The notes: a model not told the origin generated them from the sequence alone. Positions 1 to 8,357 are shown, numbered from the stretch's first letter. The stretch: DNA of 64,000 bases from Geoalkalibacter halelectricus (GCF_025263685.1 NZ_CP092109.1:3845001-3909000), one strand, 5' to 3'. Program-made: numbers and translations.

Positions 1-438
1 CGCGGACAAGCGTCCCTGGAAAACATTCAGCGTTTTGTCCCCATCCCCTTGCAGGTTGCCGACCTGGTGCATATCGTGCTGTACGATCCGCCGGTCATCC
101 CTTACGTCGACACGCACCTGCGTGTCGATCCGCAACGCGGATATGTTCTGACTTTGCGGGGCGACGGCGGGGTGCGCCAGGAAGTGGTTTTCGATGGGCG
201 ATTGCGTGTGCGCGCGGCGAATTATTATCTGGATGAAACCCTGCACATGGCCATAGGCTATGACCAATTCGACGAGAATCTCATCCCGGCATTTCCCCTG
301 ACCATCGAGGTGCGCATGCCGCAGCTCGATACGCGGGCCACCATCGATTTGCGCGACATCGAACTCAATCCCGCAATCCCCGCCACCCGCTTTTCCCTCA
401 CGCCTCCCGAGGGGGTCCCGATTTTGCCCATCCCCTGA
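1..438 (+). CDS. C-terminal part of a putative lipoprotein (DUF4292/LolA-LolB-like fold)
   Basis: The frame is open from the first base of the window, so the gene begins upstream and only the last 145 or so residues are present. The protein is rich in beta-strand-like alternating patterns with an amphipathic strand and turn layout (for example DLVHIVLYDPPVIP and LTIEVRMPQLDTRATIDLRDIELN), as seen in the periplasmic lipoprotein-sorting fold (LolA/LolB, DUF4292). It ends 24 bases before the peptide-binding lipoprotein gene and is probably co-transcribed with it. The family assignment rests on pattern and context only; the signal peptide and lipobox are outside the window. Confidence 0.5.
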   Translation, partial: RGQASLENIQRFVPIPLQVADLVHIVLYDPPVIPYVDTHLRVDPQRGYVLTLRGDGGVRQEVVFDGRLRVRAANYYLDETLHMAIGYDQFDENLIPAFPLTIEVRMPQLDTRATIDLRDIELNPAIPATRFSLTPPEGVPILPIP

Positions 439-462
439 GGGCGGTTTTCCGGAGAGACGTGA

Positions 463-2076
463 ATGCATCTGGTTTTTATCGCTTTGTTTCTGGCCTTGCT
501 GATCGGCTGCCAGCGGGACGACGGCTTGCCCATCGATGCCGATGAGGTGACCGAGCCGGCTTACGGCGACACCATCATTCAGGGCAGCATCGGCGAGCCC
601 AGTACTCTGATTCCCGCCCTGGCCAGCGACAGTGCTTCATCGGACATCAACGGCCTGGTCTACAGCGGGCTGGTGCGCTATGACAAAAACCTTGAAATCG
701 AGGGGGAGTTGGCCGAATCTTGGGAAATCTCCGACGATGGCCTGACCCTGACCTTTCATCTGCGCCGCGGGGTGACCTGGCATGACGGCGCCCCCTTCAC
801 TTCGGCGGACGTGATGTTCACCTATGAACTCATGGTCGACCCGAACACGCCGACCGCCTATGCCGACCGCTATTTGCAGGTGGTGGCCGCCGAAGCCCCT
901 GATCCCTACACCTTTCGCGTCCATTACGCGGAGCCCCTGGCCTCGGCGCTCATCAGTTGGGGCTTGGCCATTCATCCCCGGCATCTTCTCGAAGGCCAGG
1001 ACGTCACCCGCAGCCCCCTGGCGCGTGCCCCCATCGGCACCGGGCCCTTTCGCTTCGTCCAGTGGGTGAGCGGGCAACGTTTGATTCTGGAAGCCAACCC
1101 CGATTACTTCGAGGGCCGTCCCTATGTCAACCGGGTGATCTATCGCATCATTCCCGATTCCGCCACCATGTTTCTGGAATTGCAGGCGGGCAACCTCGAT
1201 CAGATGGGTCTGACGCCCATTCAGTATGCCCGCCAGACCGAAACGGCGACGTTCCAACGGCGCTTCAATAAGTTTCGTTATCCAGCCTCAAGTTATGTAT
1301 ATCTCGGCTACAATCTGCGTCGTCCGTTGTTTGAAGACCGGCGTGTGCGTCAGGCCCTGACCTACGCCATCAATCGCCAGGAAATCGTCGATGGGGTGCT
1401 GCTGGGTCTCGGCCAGGTCGCGCACGGCCCCTACAAGCCCGGCACCTGGCCGTACAATGCCAATGTACGCCAATATCCCTACGATCCCCAACGCGCCCTT
1501 GAACTGCTGGCCGAGGCCGGCTGGCGCGACACCACCGGCGACGGGCTGCTCGACAAGGACGGCCGGACCCTGAGCTTCACCATTTTGACCAACCAAGGCA
1601 ATGACCAGCGCATCAAGGCGGGCGAGATCATCCAGCGGCGCTTGAGTGAAATCGGCATCGACGTGCGCCTGCGGGTCATCGAATGGGCGTCGTTTCTCAA
1701 GGAATTCGTCACCCCCGGCAACTTCGACGCTATCATCATGGGCTGGACCATTCCCCCCGATCCCGATGCCTTCGCCGTGTGGCACTCAAGCCGCACCCGC
1801 CCGGGCGAACTCAATTTCATCGGTTTTGAAAACGCCGAAGTCGACGGACTGCTGGAACGGGGGCGCCATACCCTCGACCAGGACGAGCGCAAGCGATACT
1901 ACCATCGCTTTCAGGAAATCCTCGCCGAGGAGCAGCCCTATACCTTTCTCTTCGTGCCCGATGCCCTGCCCGTGGTTGCTCGGCGTTTCCGCGGCATCGA
2001 GCCGGCGCCGGCGGGCATCGGCCACAATTTCATCCGCTGGTACGTGCCGGAGGGTGAGCAGAGGCATCAATGGTAG
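463..2076 (+). CDS. Peptide/oligopeptide ABC transporter substrate-binding lipoprotein (SBP family 5)
   Basis: The 537-residue product is an extracytoplasmic solute-binding protein of the DppA/OppA family. It opens with a short hydrophobic signal and a lipobox ending in Cys16 (LALLIGC), so it should be a membrane-anchored lipoprotein. Family-typical segments include GEPSTLIPALASDSAS near residue 45, the LAESWEISDDGLTLTFHLR segment with WHDGAPFTSADVMFTYE near 105-120, and RQALTYAINRQEIV near 295-305. The ATG at 463 is preceded by GGAGAG at 451-456. It heads a run with two permease genes. The ATPase subunits are not in the window and must be encoded elsewhere. Confidence 0.93.
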   Translation: MHLVFIALFLALLIGCQRDDGLPIDADEVTEPAYGDTIIQGSIGEPSTLIPALASDSASSDINGLVYSGLVRYDKNLEIEGELAESWEISDDGLTLTFHLRRGVTWHDGAPFTSADVMFTYELMVDPNTPTAYADRYLQVVAAEAPDPYTFRVHYAEPLASALISWGLAIHPRHLLEGQDVTRSPLARAPIGTGPFRFVQWVSGQRLILEANPDYFEGRPYVNRVIYRIIPDSATMFLELQAGNLDQMGLTPIQYARQTETATFQRRFNKFRYPASSYVYLGYNLRRPLFEDRRVRQALTYAINRQEIVDGVLLGLGQVAHGPYKPGTWPYNANVRQYPYDPQRALELLAEAGWRDTTGDGLLDKDGRTLSFTILTNQGNDQRIKAGEIIQRRLSEIGIDVRLRVIEWASFLKEFVTPGNFDAIIMGWTIPPDPDAFAVWHSSRTRPGELNFIGFENAEVDGLLERGRHTLDQDERKRYYHRFQEILAEEQPYTFLFVPDALPVVARRFRGIEPAPAGIGHNFIRWYVPEGEQRHQW

Positions 2077-2098
2077 GGACGCGGGGGAGCCTCGCCCT

Positions 2099-2118
2099 GG
2101 GCGACGCATGCGTCGCCC
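2099..2118. repeat. Perfect 20-bp palindrome (REP-like hairpin)
   Basis: GGGCGACGCATGCGTCGCCC is self-complementary and lies in the 75-base gap between the binding-protein and first permease genes. A related hairpin (GTAGGGGCGACCC with GGGTCGCCC) occurs near 63711-63735, suggesting a dispersed palindromic family. It lacks a following T-run, so it is not a clear terminator. It could attenuate or stabilise the mRNA between the binding protein and the permeases. Confidence 0.6.
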
Positions 2119-2151
2119 CTACGCAATCCCATTAACTGTTTTGAGATTTGA

Positions 2152-3126
2152 ATGCTGCGTTATCTTGCCAAACGCCTGTTGATGATGATCCCCTTGCTGC
2201 TGGGGATTACCCTGATTTCTTTCGTGGTGATCCACCTGGCGCCGGGCGAGCCCACCGACCTGCAGGTCGAACTCAACCCGGAGGCCAGCGTCGAACTCAA
2301 GGAGCGCCTGCGGGCTCAATATGACCTCGACAAGCCGCTGCTGGTGCAGTACGGTCTGTGGCTCAAACGCCTGGCGGTGCTCGATTTCGGCGACTCCTTC
2401 AGCCAGGATCGCCGCCCGGTGCTGGAAAAGATCGCCGAGCGGCTTCCCATCACCATCCTCATCAATGTCCTCTCCATCGGGCTGATCCTGCTGGTGGCGA
2501 CACCCATCGGCATACTCTCGGCGGTGCGTCAGAATTCGCTCTTCGATCGCATCACCACGGTGTTCGTCTTCATCGGCTTCGCCACGCCCTCTTTCTGGCT
2601 GGCGCTGCTGCTGATGGATTACCTGGGGGTGCGCTTGGGCCTGTTCCCCATCTCCGGCATCCAATCCCTGTGGCATGAATATTATGGTTGGGGCGGGCAG
2701 CTTTGGGATCGTCTGCACCATCTGATGCTGCCGGTCTTCGTATCGGCCTTCGGCGGGCTGGCTGGTTTCTCCCGCTACATGCGCTCCAACATGCTTGAGG
2801 TGGTGCGCCAGGATTACATTCTCACCGCCCGCGCCAAGGGACTCTCCGAGCGCGTGGTGATCTACAAACATGCCCTGCGCAACGCCCTGCTGCCGGTGAT
2901 CACGATCCTGGGTCTCTCGGTGCCGAGTCTGATCGGCGGCAGTGTCATTTTCGAGACGATCTTCGCCATACCCGGCATGGGCAAGTTGTTCTTCGACAGC
3001 GTCATGATGCGTGACTATCCAGTAATCATGGGCGTGTTGGTCATGGGGGCCGTGCTGACCCTGGTCGGCAATCTGATCGCGGATATCAGTTACGCCCTCG
3101 CCGATCCACGTATTCGCAACACCTGA
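2152..3126 (+). CDS. Peptide ABC transporter permease, DppB/OppB type
   Basis: The 324-residue integral membrane protein begins [24 protein letters not shown], the classic amino-terminal helix of DppB. It carries the binding-protein-dependent transport domain with its EAA loop ([23 protein letters not shown] split over residues about 222-245), followed by [32 protein letters not shown] and [10 protein letters not shown], both hallmark DppB segments. About six membrane spans are predicted. It lies 75 bases after the binding-protein gene with a palindrome in between. Confidence 0.93.
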   Translation: MLRYLAKRLLMMIPLLLGITLISFVVIHLAPGEPTDLQVELNPEASVELKERLRAQYDLDKPLLVQYGLWLKRLAVLDFGDSFSQDRRPVLEKIAERLPITILINVLSIGLILLVATPIGILSAVRQNSLFDRITTVFVFIGFATPSFWLALLLMDYLGVRLGLFPISGIQSLWHEYYGWGGQLWDRLHHLMLPVFVSAFGGLAGFSRYMRSNMLEVVRQDYILTARAKGLSERVVIYKHALRNALLPVITILGLSVPSLIGGSVIFETIFAIPGMGKLFFDSVMMRDYPVIMGVLVMGAVLTLVGNLIADISYALADPRIRNT

Positions 3127-3142
3127 ATCCGAGGAGAAAAAC

Positions 3143-3784
3143 GTGCTGCGCGAAAAGACCATGAAACTCGGTGATATGCTCAAGGCAGCCGGCCTCATTG
3201 ACGACTCTCAGCTCAAATCGGCTCTTTCCTATCAGCGCAATTGTGGTGTTCGGCTGGGAGCGGCGCTGGTTTCGCTCAACTACATCTCCGAAACCCAGTT
3301 GCTGGACTTTTTGGCTGAGCAACTCAAGTACACGCGCGTCGATCTGGGGCGCCGGCGGCTTTCGGAGGACGTCGTCAAGATTCTGCCCGAGAGCCAGGCG
3401 CGACGCCACAACGTCATCGCCGTGGCACGCAAGGAACACGCCGGCGTGGTTTATCTGCTGGTGGCCATGAGCGATCCGACCAATCGGGAGCTGCTCAAGG
3501 AACTCGAATCGCTCTCGGGGTGTCGCGTCCGGCCGGCCCTGGATACAGAGGACTCTATTCGCAAGGCCATCGACATCTATTACAGCGCCCTTTCCAGCGA
3601 GGACGAAAGCTCCTTGGCCGAGGCCCTGGATCAGATCCTGCTGGCGGGCGAGGGCGCGGGCGCGCTGGAAGAAAATTCACCAGCTTCGCGGCAGAGTGCC
3701 GAGAACGACCGCTTGCGGCGCTTGATTGAGTTGCTGGTGAAAAAAAAGGTGCTCAGCACCGAGGAGGGACGGCGCCTGCTATGA
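3143..3784 (+). CDS. MshEN/GspE N-terminal domain protein (possible c-di-GMP-binding)
   Basis: The 213-residue soluble protein starts at a GTG with GAGGAG at 3131-3136. Residues about 8-70 hold two tandem MshEN-like motifs, KLGDMLKAAGLIDDSQL followed by RLGAALVSLNYISETQL, ending in the GspE/PilB N-terminal fold (YTRVDLGRRRLSEDVVKILPESQARRHNVIAV). No ATPase core follows, so this is a free-standing MshEN protein. MshEN domains of PilB/MshE ATPases bind cyclic di-GMP; binding here is inferred, not shown. Its stop overlaps the start of the second permease (ATGA at 3781-3784), so it is co-translated inside a transporter operon, an odd location. Confidence 0.75.
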   Translation: MLREKTMKLGDMLKAAGLIDDSQLKSALSYQRNCGVRLGAALVSLNYISETQLLDFLAEQLKYTRVDLGRRRLSEDVVKILPESQARRHNVIAVARKEHAGVVYLLVAMSDPTNRELLKELESLSGCRVRPALDTEDSIRKAIDIYYSALSSEDESSLAEALDQILLAGEGAGALEENSPASRQSAENDRLRRLIELLVKKKVLSTEEGRRLL

Positions 3785-4635
3785 GCATTGCGAACCGCTC
3801 CTCATTTTTGCGCGATGTCTTCTGGCAGCGGCTGCGCCGCAATCGCATGGCCATGGCCGGGGCGGCCATCGTCGCCTTCATGTTCGTTCTGGCGGCGGTG
3901 GCACCGCTATGGAAGGACCCCGCCCAAATCGACATCACCCTGGCGCTTTTGCCCCCGAGTTGGGCCCACCCCCTGGGCACCGACGATCTCGGGCGCGATG
4001 TGCTGGCGCGCATTCTCTACGGTGCGCGCATCTCCCTGCTGGTCGGGTTCGTCGCCGTGGGCATCGCCACCTTCATCGGCATCGTTCTGGGGGCCATCGC
4101 CGGGTATTATGGACGCTGGACCGACAGCCTGATTATGCGCTTCGTGGATATCATGCTGTGTTTTCCGACTTTTTTCCTGATCCTGGCGGTCATCGCCTTT
4201 CTCGAACCCTCCATCTGGAACATCATGATCATCATCGGCTTGACCGGCTGGATGGGGGTGGCGCGTCTGGTGCGCGCCGAATTCCTGTCCCTGCGCGAAC
4301 GCGATTTCGTCCAGGCCGCGCGGGCGCTGGGGGCCTCCGACGGGCGCCTTATTTTCCGGCATCTGCTGCCCAATGCCCTCTCTCCAGTCCTGGTTTCCGC
4401 AACCCTGGGCGTGGCTGGGGCGATCCTGACCGAAAGCGCCCTGTCGTTCCTGGGCATCGGCGTCCAACCGCCGACGCCCTCCTGGGGCAATATGCTGATC
4501 GCGGGCAAGCAGACCCTGGGCACCGCCTGGTGGCTTTCGGTGTTTCCCGGCGTGGCCATTTTGCTTACGGTGCTGGGCTACAACCTTCTCGGCGAAGGTA
4601 TTCGAGATGCCCTGGACCCGCGCCTCAAGGAATAG
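3781..4635 (+). CDS. Peptide ABC transporter permease, DppC/OppC type
   Basis: The 284-residue membrane protein has the OppC N-terminal helix (NRMAMAGAAIVAFMFVLAAVAPLW), the HPLGTDDLGRDVLARILYGARISLLVG signature in the 65-95 region, and an EAA loop (DFVQAARALGASDGRLIFRHLLPN). LSFLGIGVQPPTPSWGNML near residues 220-238 is diagnostic of DppC. The start overlaps the upstream stop by four bases (ATGA). With the DppB-type permease it would form the membrane channel for the binding protein at 463-2076. Confidence 0.93.
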   Translation: MSIANRSSFLRDVFWQRLRRNRMAMAGAAIVAFMFVLAAVAPLWKDPAQIDITLALLPPSWAHPLGTDDLGRDVLARILYGARISLLVGFVAVGIATFIGIVLGAIAGYYGRWTDSLIMRFVDIMLCFPTFFLILAVIAFLEPSIWNIMIIIGLTGWMGVARLVRAEFLSLRERDFVQAARALGASDGRLIFRHLLPNALSPVLVSATLGVAGAILTESALSFLGIGVQPPTPSWGNMLIAGKQTLGTAWWLSVFPGVAILLTVLGYNLLGEGIRDALDPRLKE

Positions 4636-4646
4636 GTAAGAACTTG

Positions 4647-5099
4647 ATGAGCAAAGAGAGTATGGAGCAGCTGGAGTTGCGGCCCGATCTGGACCCGGTG
4701 GAAATTCTCGCTCTGCGGGTGCGCGCCTTTCGGCTGGGCGAGTTTGGCCTGATTTATGACAGCTACCACGCCGACTCCTTTTTCCGCGCCCAATTTCCCG
4801 ATCGCGAGGAATATATCCGCTACGCCTGGGCTCACCTGCGCCGCGATTTTCGCATCCTCAGTTGTCGCGTGCTGGCCTCTCGCACGGTCGAGGCCGAGGA
4901 GTTCCATCTGATTTTCCATCAGGTGGTCGAGGTGGCCGAGGGGCAGATCGAGACCTTGGAACTGGCGCGCTTTTTCGCCACCGAGGAGGGTTGGCGCTAC
5001 CACTCGAGTCAGAAAATGGACCGCGGTGAGTTCGCCGGCGCGGTTGAGAAGATTCGTTTCCGCGATTTTGACCAGCGGCTCCCCAAAGTATTTTTCTAA
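4647..5099 (+). CDS. YchJ-like (NTF2-fold) protein
   Basis: The 150-residue protein contains segments typical of the middle domain of the YchJ/UPF0225 family, such as EILALRVRAFRLGEFGLIYDS and DREEYIRYAWAHL, with an NTF2-like alpha-beta pattern. It lacks the SEC-C zinc motifs that flank this domain in full-length YchJ. The function is unknown. The ATG at 4647 lies 12 bases after the permease stop. Its TAA shares one base with the mutM start codon, so the two are tightly coupled. Confidence 0.65.
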   Translation: MSKESMEQLELRPDLDPVEILALRVRAFRLGEFGLIYDSYHADSFFRAQFPDREEYIRYAWAHLRRDFRILSCRVLASRTVEAEEFHLIFHQVVEVAEGQIETLELARFFATEEGWRYHSSQKMDRGEFAGAVEKIRFRDFDQRLPKVFF

Positions 5100-5914
5100 T
5101 GCCTGAACTGCCTGAAGTCGAAACCGTGCGCCGCGGCATTGCGCCGCACCTGCGCGGGCGGCATATTACGCGTATCCTGGTGCGCGAGCCGCGCTTGCGC
5201 CGGTTGGTTCCAGCCGATCTGGCGCCGCGCTTTGCCGGTGCGCGGGTCGAGGAAATTCAGCGGCGCGGCAAGTACCTGTTGTTTGAAACCGCGGTCGGCT
5301 GGCTGATTCTGCACCTGGGCATGTCGGGCAGTCTGCGGCTCGTCGCGGCTGCGCAAGCGCCGCAAAAGCACGACCACCTGGATATGGTGCTCGATGACGG
5401 GCAGGCCTTGCGCTTCACCGACCCGCGGCGCTTCGGACTGCTATTGTGGACGCAGGAAAACCCCCTTGGCCACCCACTACTGGCCGGATTGGGTCCCGAA
5501 CCCCTGGACGCGAGCTTCGACGGCGCCTACCTGTGGAACCACGCGCGCGGCCGCCGCCTGGCTGTCAAATCCTATATCATGGACAGTCGTGTCGTCGTCG
5601 GAGTCGGCAACATCTACGCCAGCGAAGCCCTGTTTCGCGCGCGCATCCGGCCGGATCGCGCCGCCGGAACCATCGGCCCAGAGCGCTATGCGCGCCTGGC
5701 CCAGGCCATCAAGGAAGTTTTGGCCGAGGCCATTGAGGCCGGGGGCACCACCCTGCGCGATTTCGTCGACGGCAGCGGGCGGCCTGGGTATTTTCGCATG
5801 CAACTGCAGGTTTATGGGCGCGGCGGCGAACCCTGCCCCGCGTGCGGGCGGGCCCTGAGCGTGGCGCGAATCGGCCAGCGTTCGAGTTTTTTCTGTCGCT
5901 CGTGCCAGAAGTAG
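5099..5914 (+). CDS. mutM: Formamidopyrimidine-DNA glycosylase (MutM/Fpg)
   Basis: The 271-residue base-excision repair enzyme removes 8-oxoguanine and formamidopyrimidines by glycosylase/AP-lyase action. The initiator is followed by the catalytic PELPEVETVRRGI signature; Pro2 would be the nucleophile after Met removal. The conserved lysine is in RRGKYLLF near residue 58. The C-terminal zinc finger is intact (CPACGRAL ... FCRSCQK, residues about 245-270). The length matches the family (E. coli 269). It overlaps the upstream stop by one base. Confidence 0.97.
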   Translation: MPELPEVETVRRGIAPHLRGRHITRILVREPRLRRLVPADLAPRFAGARVEEIQRRGKYLLFETAVGWLILHLGMSGSLRLVAAAQAPQKHDHLDMVLDDGQALRFTDPRRFGLLLWTQENPLGHPLLAGLGPEPLDASFDGAYLWNHARGRRLAVKSYIMDSRVVVGVGNIYASEALFRARIRPDRAAGTIGPERYARLAQAIKEVLAEAIEAGGTTLRDFVDGSGRPGYFRMQLQVYGRGGEPCPACGRALSVARIGQRSSFFCRSCQK

Positions 5915-5938
5915 GAAAGGTCGCGTAGAGGAGCGAAT

Positions 5939-6340
5939 ATGAAGGAATTTGGCTTCGTCCTGCCCTATGTGGTGCGGGTCGCCGACATCAATTATGGCGG
6001 CCATGTGTCCAACGCCGCGGTGCTCAACTATTTTCAGGATGCCCGCATCGCCTTCCTGGCCGCCCTCGGCCCTTACTCCGAACTCGACATCGGCGCCGGT
6101 TGCGGTTTGATCATGCCCGAATCCCATGTGCGCTACCATGCCGAGATGTTTCTCGGCGATGTCCTGCAGATCGGCGTGCGTACCGATAAGATCGGCCGCT
6201 CATCCTTTGACCTCGCCTATCGCATTGAGCGCCAGGGTGAACTGACCGCCGAAGGGACCACTCCCCTGGTGGCTTTCGACTACACGGCCCGCAAGCCCCG
6301 CCGCCTGCCACCAACCTTTCGCCAGGCGCTGGAAGATTAG
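5939..6340 (+). CDS. Acyl-CoA thioesterase, 4HBT hotdog family
   Basis: The 133-residue protein is a single hotdog domain. The N-terminal segment VVRVADINYGGHVSNAAVLNYFQDARIAFL matches the 4-hydroxybenzoyl-CoA thioesterase/YbgC/FadM pattern, with the catalytic-loop Asp in RVADIN and the helix after GGHVSNAAVLNYF. A ribosome-binding GAGGAG at about 5930-5935 precedes the ATG. The substrate is unknown; a housekeeping long-chain acyl-CoA thioesterase role is likely. Confidence 0.85.
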   Translation: MKEFGFVLPYVVRVADINYGGHVSNAAVLNYFQDARIAFLAALGPYSELDIGAGCGLIMPESHVRYHAEMFLGDVLQIGVRTDKIGRSSFDLAYRIERQGELTAEGTTPLVAFDYTARKPRRLPPTFRQALED

Positions 6341-6425
6341 TGCCCCGTGCGGCTAATCGTGTCTTCTAATTCTGGCTCTTTTCGGCGCTGCCTGCGTTGC
6401 GCCAACTTGACTTAGCGCATGGCTA

Positions 6426-6588
6426 GAAGGCTGTCGGACTATCCATAAGCCGGCTGCAAATCCGGCTGTTTGGCCCGGATTCCGGCTCCTTTTCAGCACG
6501 TAGCTACGGCTATGCACTCTCAAAGGAGCCAAAATCCGGACTCAAACATTCAAATTTTCGCTTCGGCCCGGATAGTCCGACAGCCTCC
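6426..6588. repeat. 163-bp MITE-like repeat, copy 1
   Basis: This non-coding element has near-perfect 19-bp terminal inverted repeats (GGAGGCTGTCGGACTATCC type; here the left end begins GAAGG) and an inner hairpin in which GGCTCCTTT pairs with AAAGGAGCC. It is flanked on both sides by TA (6424-6425 and 6589-6590), as expected of IS630/Tc1-mariner style insertion. Further 163-bp copies occur at 14925-15087 and 57842-58004. No transposase for it is visible in the window, so it is probably a non-autonomous element. It occupies most of the gap between the thioesterase and rhodanese genes. Confidence 0.85.
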
Positions 6589-6769
6589 TAGGCCTGCGTT
6601 GGCGAAGCCTTGACAGCACCAAAAATACCTCAGAATTATTTGACACGACTAACCACACGGGACACCAGGGCGGCGCAACAGGGTGCGCTTTGGAACCGGA
6701 ATGTTAAAATAGCATGTAGGTAGCAGGATAGAATAGGACGAATCGGCAAGAATTCCACGGGAGGTCGCC

Positions 6770-7084
6770 ATGCCTGTTCCTCGAATTGGTCCCGAAGAAG
6801 CACGCGCCAAGGTCAAGGCCGGCTCGGCCCTGCTGGTGTGCGCCTATGGCGAGGCGGAGAAATTCGCCCAGAATCATTTGGAAGACGCCCTGTCGCGGCA
6901 GGATTTCGAGGCGCGCCTGCCGCAAATCGCCAAGGACACCGAAATCATCTTTTACTGCGCCTGAACCGCCGAGCACAGCGCCGCCGGTCTGGCGGCCGAA
7001 TACCGCAAGCAGGGCTACCTCAACGCCAAGGCATTGCTGGGTGGCGTCAAGGGGTGGCAGGAAGCGGGTTTTGCCTTGGTTTAG
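6770..7084 (+). CDS. Rhodanese-domain selenoprotein (TGA at 6962-6964 read as selenocysteine)
   Basis: Reading through one in-frame TGA gives a 104-residue rhodanese-like protein. Before the TGA it reads MPVPRIGPEEARAKVKAG...DTEIIFYCA; after it, TAEHSAAGLAAEYRKQGY...LLGGVKGWQEAGFALV followed by TAG. The YC(A)U...S(A) segment is the rhodanese active-site loop and GGVKGWQEAGF is the family's C-terminal motif, so the frame is clearly coding on both sides. The codon is residue 65, two after the catalytic-position Cys63. A hairpin with a GGTCT loop follows (see SECIS). GGGAGG upstream of the ATG is a strong ribosome site. The likely role is sulfur or selenium transfer or redox chemistry. A plain nonsense mutation is the alternative. 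Confidence 0.85.
6980..6996 (+). promoter_or_regulatory. Bacterial SECIS apical stem-loop
   Basis: GCCGCC (6980-6985), loop GGTCT (6986-6990) and GGCGGC (6991-6996) form a perfect 6-bp stem. The loop starts with GG and reads GGTCT, the same apical loop as the E. coli fdhF SECIS bound by SelB. The first loop base lies 21 bases after the TGA, inside the accepted 16-37 base range for bacterial SECIS elements. The element lies within the downstream coding sequence, as in known bacterial selenoprotein mRNAs. Confidence 0.82.
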
Positions 7085-7258
7085 TCGAAACTTGGCGGGG
7101 CTTAAGGCCCGGGGATGCGTTTGAGGGATCGCCTCAGAAAACGGAAAATAAAGCACGTGAAGCCGGTGGCCACGGCCAGCGGCAATTCGCTGGCGGTCTT
7201 GTAAGGACTTTAATGGGTGACACCCTAGAACACCCTTTGTCTTCTTGACCCAAAAGAC

Positions 7259-7717
7259 CTACTTTTTTCCGGCTATGGAGGCGAACTCAGTTGCAGAGGG
7301 AAGCACGGTAAAACCTTCAGCATCCGCTGCATCGCGCAGCCGCTGATCGAGGCAGACAAAAACCGCCCCCTGTGGTTTATTCTCGCACCAAACCAGACCA
7401 GCGGCCAACTGCAGAGAATCTGCAGCAGATAGGGGGTGTCTCCGGAGTAGGAGTCGCGCCGTATCGCGAACCTCATTAGATGGCTCCATTTCGTTCCAGT
7501 TCTCTGCTGCCACATCTAGCTGGTTGCGGACTTTTCTCTCTTCGTCGTGACTGATTTTCCCAGTACGACGCGCTTTTGCTGCAGCCGATGTGCACTCAAC
7601 CGCTGTGCCCCACCAAACTATCATTCCCCTGTCTTCTGCGAATATCCGGCGTGCTGTGGTCGAAAATTCCTCCTCCACCAACAACGGGATGATCGCACAA
7701 CTATCCCAAAACCTCAC
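7259..7717 (-). CDS. vapC: PIN-domain ribonuclease toxin (VapC family)
   Basis: The 152-residue protein has the PIN acidic residues in order: Asp5 (MRFWDSCAIIPLL), Glu41 (WGTAVECTSA), Asp99 (LSAADSLQLAAGL) and Asp123 (VFVCLDQRLRDAA). It begins four bases inside the end of the antitoxin gene (ATGA, 7714-7717), the usual antitoxin-toxin coupling. VapC toxins cleave tRNA or rRNA; the target here is unknown. All metal-binding residues are present, so it appears functional. Confidence 0.9.
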   Translation of the reverse strand: MRFWDSCAIIPLLVEEEFSTTARRIFAEDRGMIVWWGTAVECTSAAAKARRTGKISHDEERKVRNQLDVAAENWNEMEPSNEVRDTARLLLRRHPLSAADSLQLAAGLVWCENKPQGAVFVCLDQRLRDAADAEGFTVLPSATEFASIAGKK

Positions 7718-8010
7718 CTCTGCTCCCTCTCTTCAATCAGCGCTGTACGTACAGCCCCTTCCGGGTCGGCAGGCCCCTTTGGTGCCCAAAAGTCAGCTTT
7801 GAAGCCTTTGCCCACCCGTGCCAAGCCAGCGGCTTCCAGCTTCGCCATATTCGTCCCTTCGCCAGCCTCGTCTCGTCGCAACGGGACGATCTTTGCGAAG
7901 GGATGACCACGATCCGTCAACAGGATTTCCTCGCCCGCTTTGACCTTTCTGAAATATCCACTCGGAGACTTTTTCAGTTCGCTCACCGATGCTTTTTCCA
8001 TTATGTTCAC
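7714..8010 (-). CDS. Phd/YefM-family antitoxin
   Basis: The 98-residue protein has the Phd/YefM DNA-binding fold at its N-terminus (SVSELKKSPSGYFRKVKAGEEILLTDRGHPFAKIVPL), followed by an acidic, mobile C-terminal tail that would wrap the PIN toxin. It is the first gene of a two-gene operon with vapC. Translation may start at 8010 or three codons later at 8001 (MEKAS). Phd proteins usually bind a palindrome over their own promoter; none was resolved with confidence here. Confidence 0.88.
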   Translation of the reverse strand: MNIMEKASVSELKKSPSGYFRKVKAGEEILLTDRGHPFAKIVPLRRDEAGEGTNMAKLEAAGLARVGKGFKADFWAPKGPADPEGAVRTALIEEREQR

Positions 8011-8054
8011 CTCCCTCTATTGTGACTATTATGGTCTTATCGAAAAGACCCGTC

Positions 8055-8226
8055 AATGGCTCTTTTTGAGAGGATATTGGCCTTGCTTCCGGCGCCGCGG
8101 CCGCGCTTGCCCGGCTTCGGTCTGCCCAGGCTTGTCTCGTCGACTTCGACGAGACCGCCGAACTGCTCGCGTCCCGGGGAAAACATGGCCAGACGCAGCT
8201 TGTGGAACCACTCCCGGTCTCAGTTT
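8055..8226 (-). pseudogene. Remnant of an IS1595-type transposase
   Basis: On the minus strand one frame reads EWFHKLRLAMFSPGREQFG, then GLVEVDETSLGRPKPGKRG, then RGAGSKANILSKRAIDG. This is the region around the first catalytic Asp (VEVDET) of ISXO2-like/IS1595 transposases. A stop lies immediately upstream in the same frame and the rest of the protein is missing on both sides. It is a relic about 57 codons long, lying between the phd gene and the broken resolvase, and marks earlier transposition into this island. Confidence 0.75.
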
Positions 8227-8307
8227 CCGTTGGAGCCCCCGGGCGTTGTCGCCGTGTTGTGGAAGGTTGGTACCAGATGTCCCTGAACTCACTCTTTCTG
8301 GGACACA

Positions 8308-8339
8308 AAACGCCCGCGATGACCATGTCGTGGGCGTTT
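8308..8339 (-). terminator. Terminator-like hairpin after the resolvase pseudogene
   Basis: AAACGCCC (8308-8315) pairs with GGGCGTTT (8332-8339). On the minus strand the hairpin sits 18 bases past the resolvase stop and is followed by a short T-run. A near-identical hairpin with the same flanks occurs at 18352-18383, so it travels as part of a repeated segment. Confidence 0.65.
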
Positions 8340-8357
8340 CTGATGATGCGCTATTTA

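Noticed and set aside
6770-6964. Rhodanese gene as a simple pseudogene or 64-residue protein
   Set aside because: The frame stays perfectly conserved after the TGA to a normal family C-terminus, and a canonical SECIS follows, so read-through is the better explanation.
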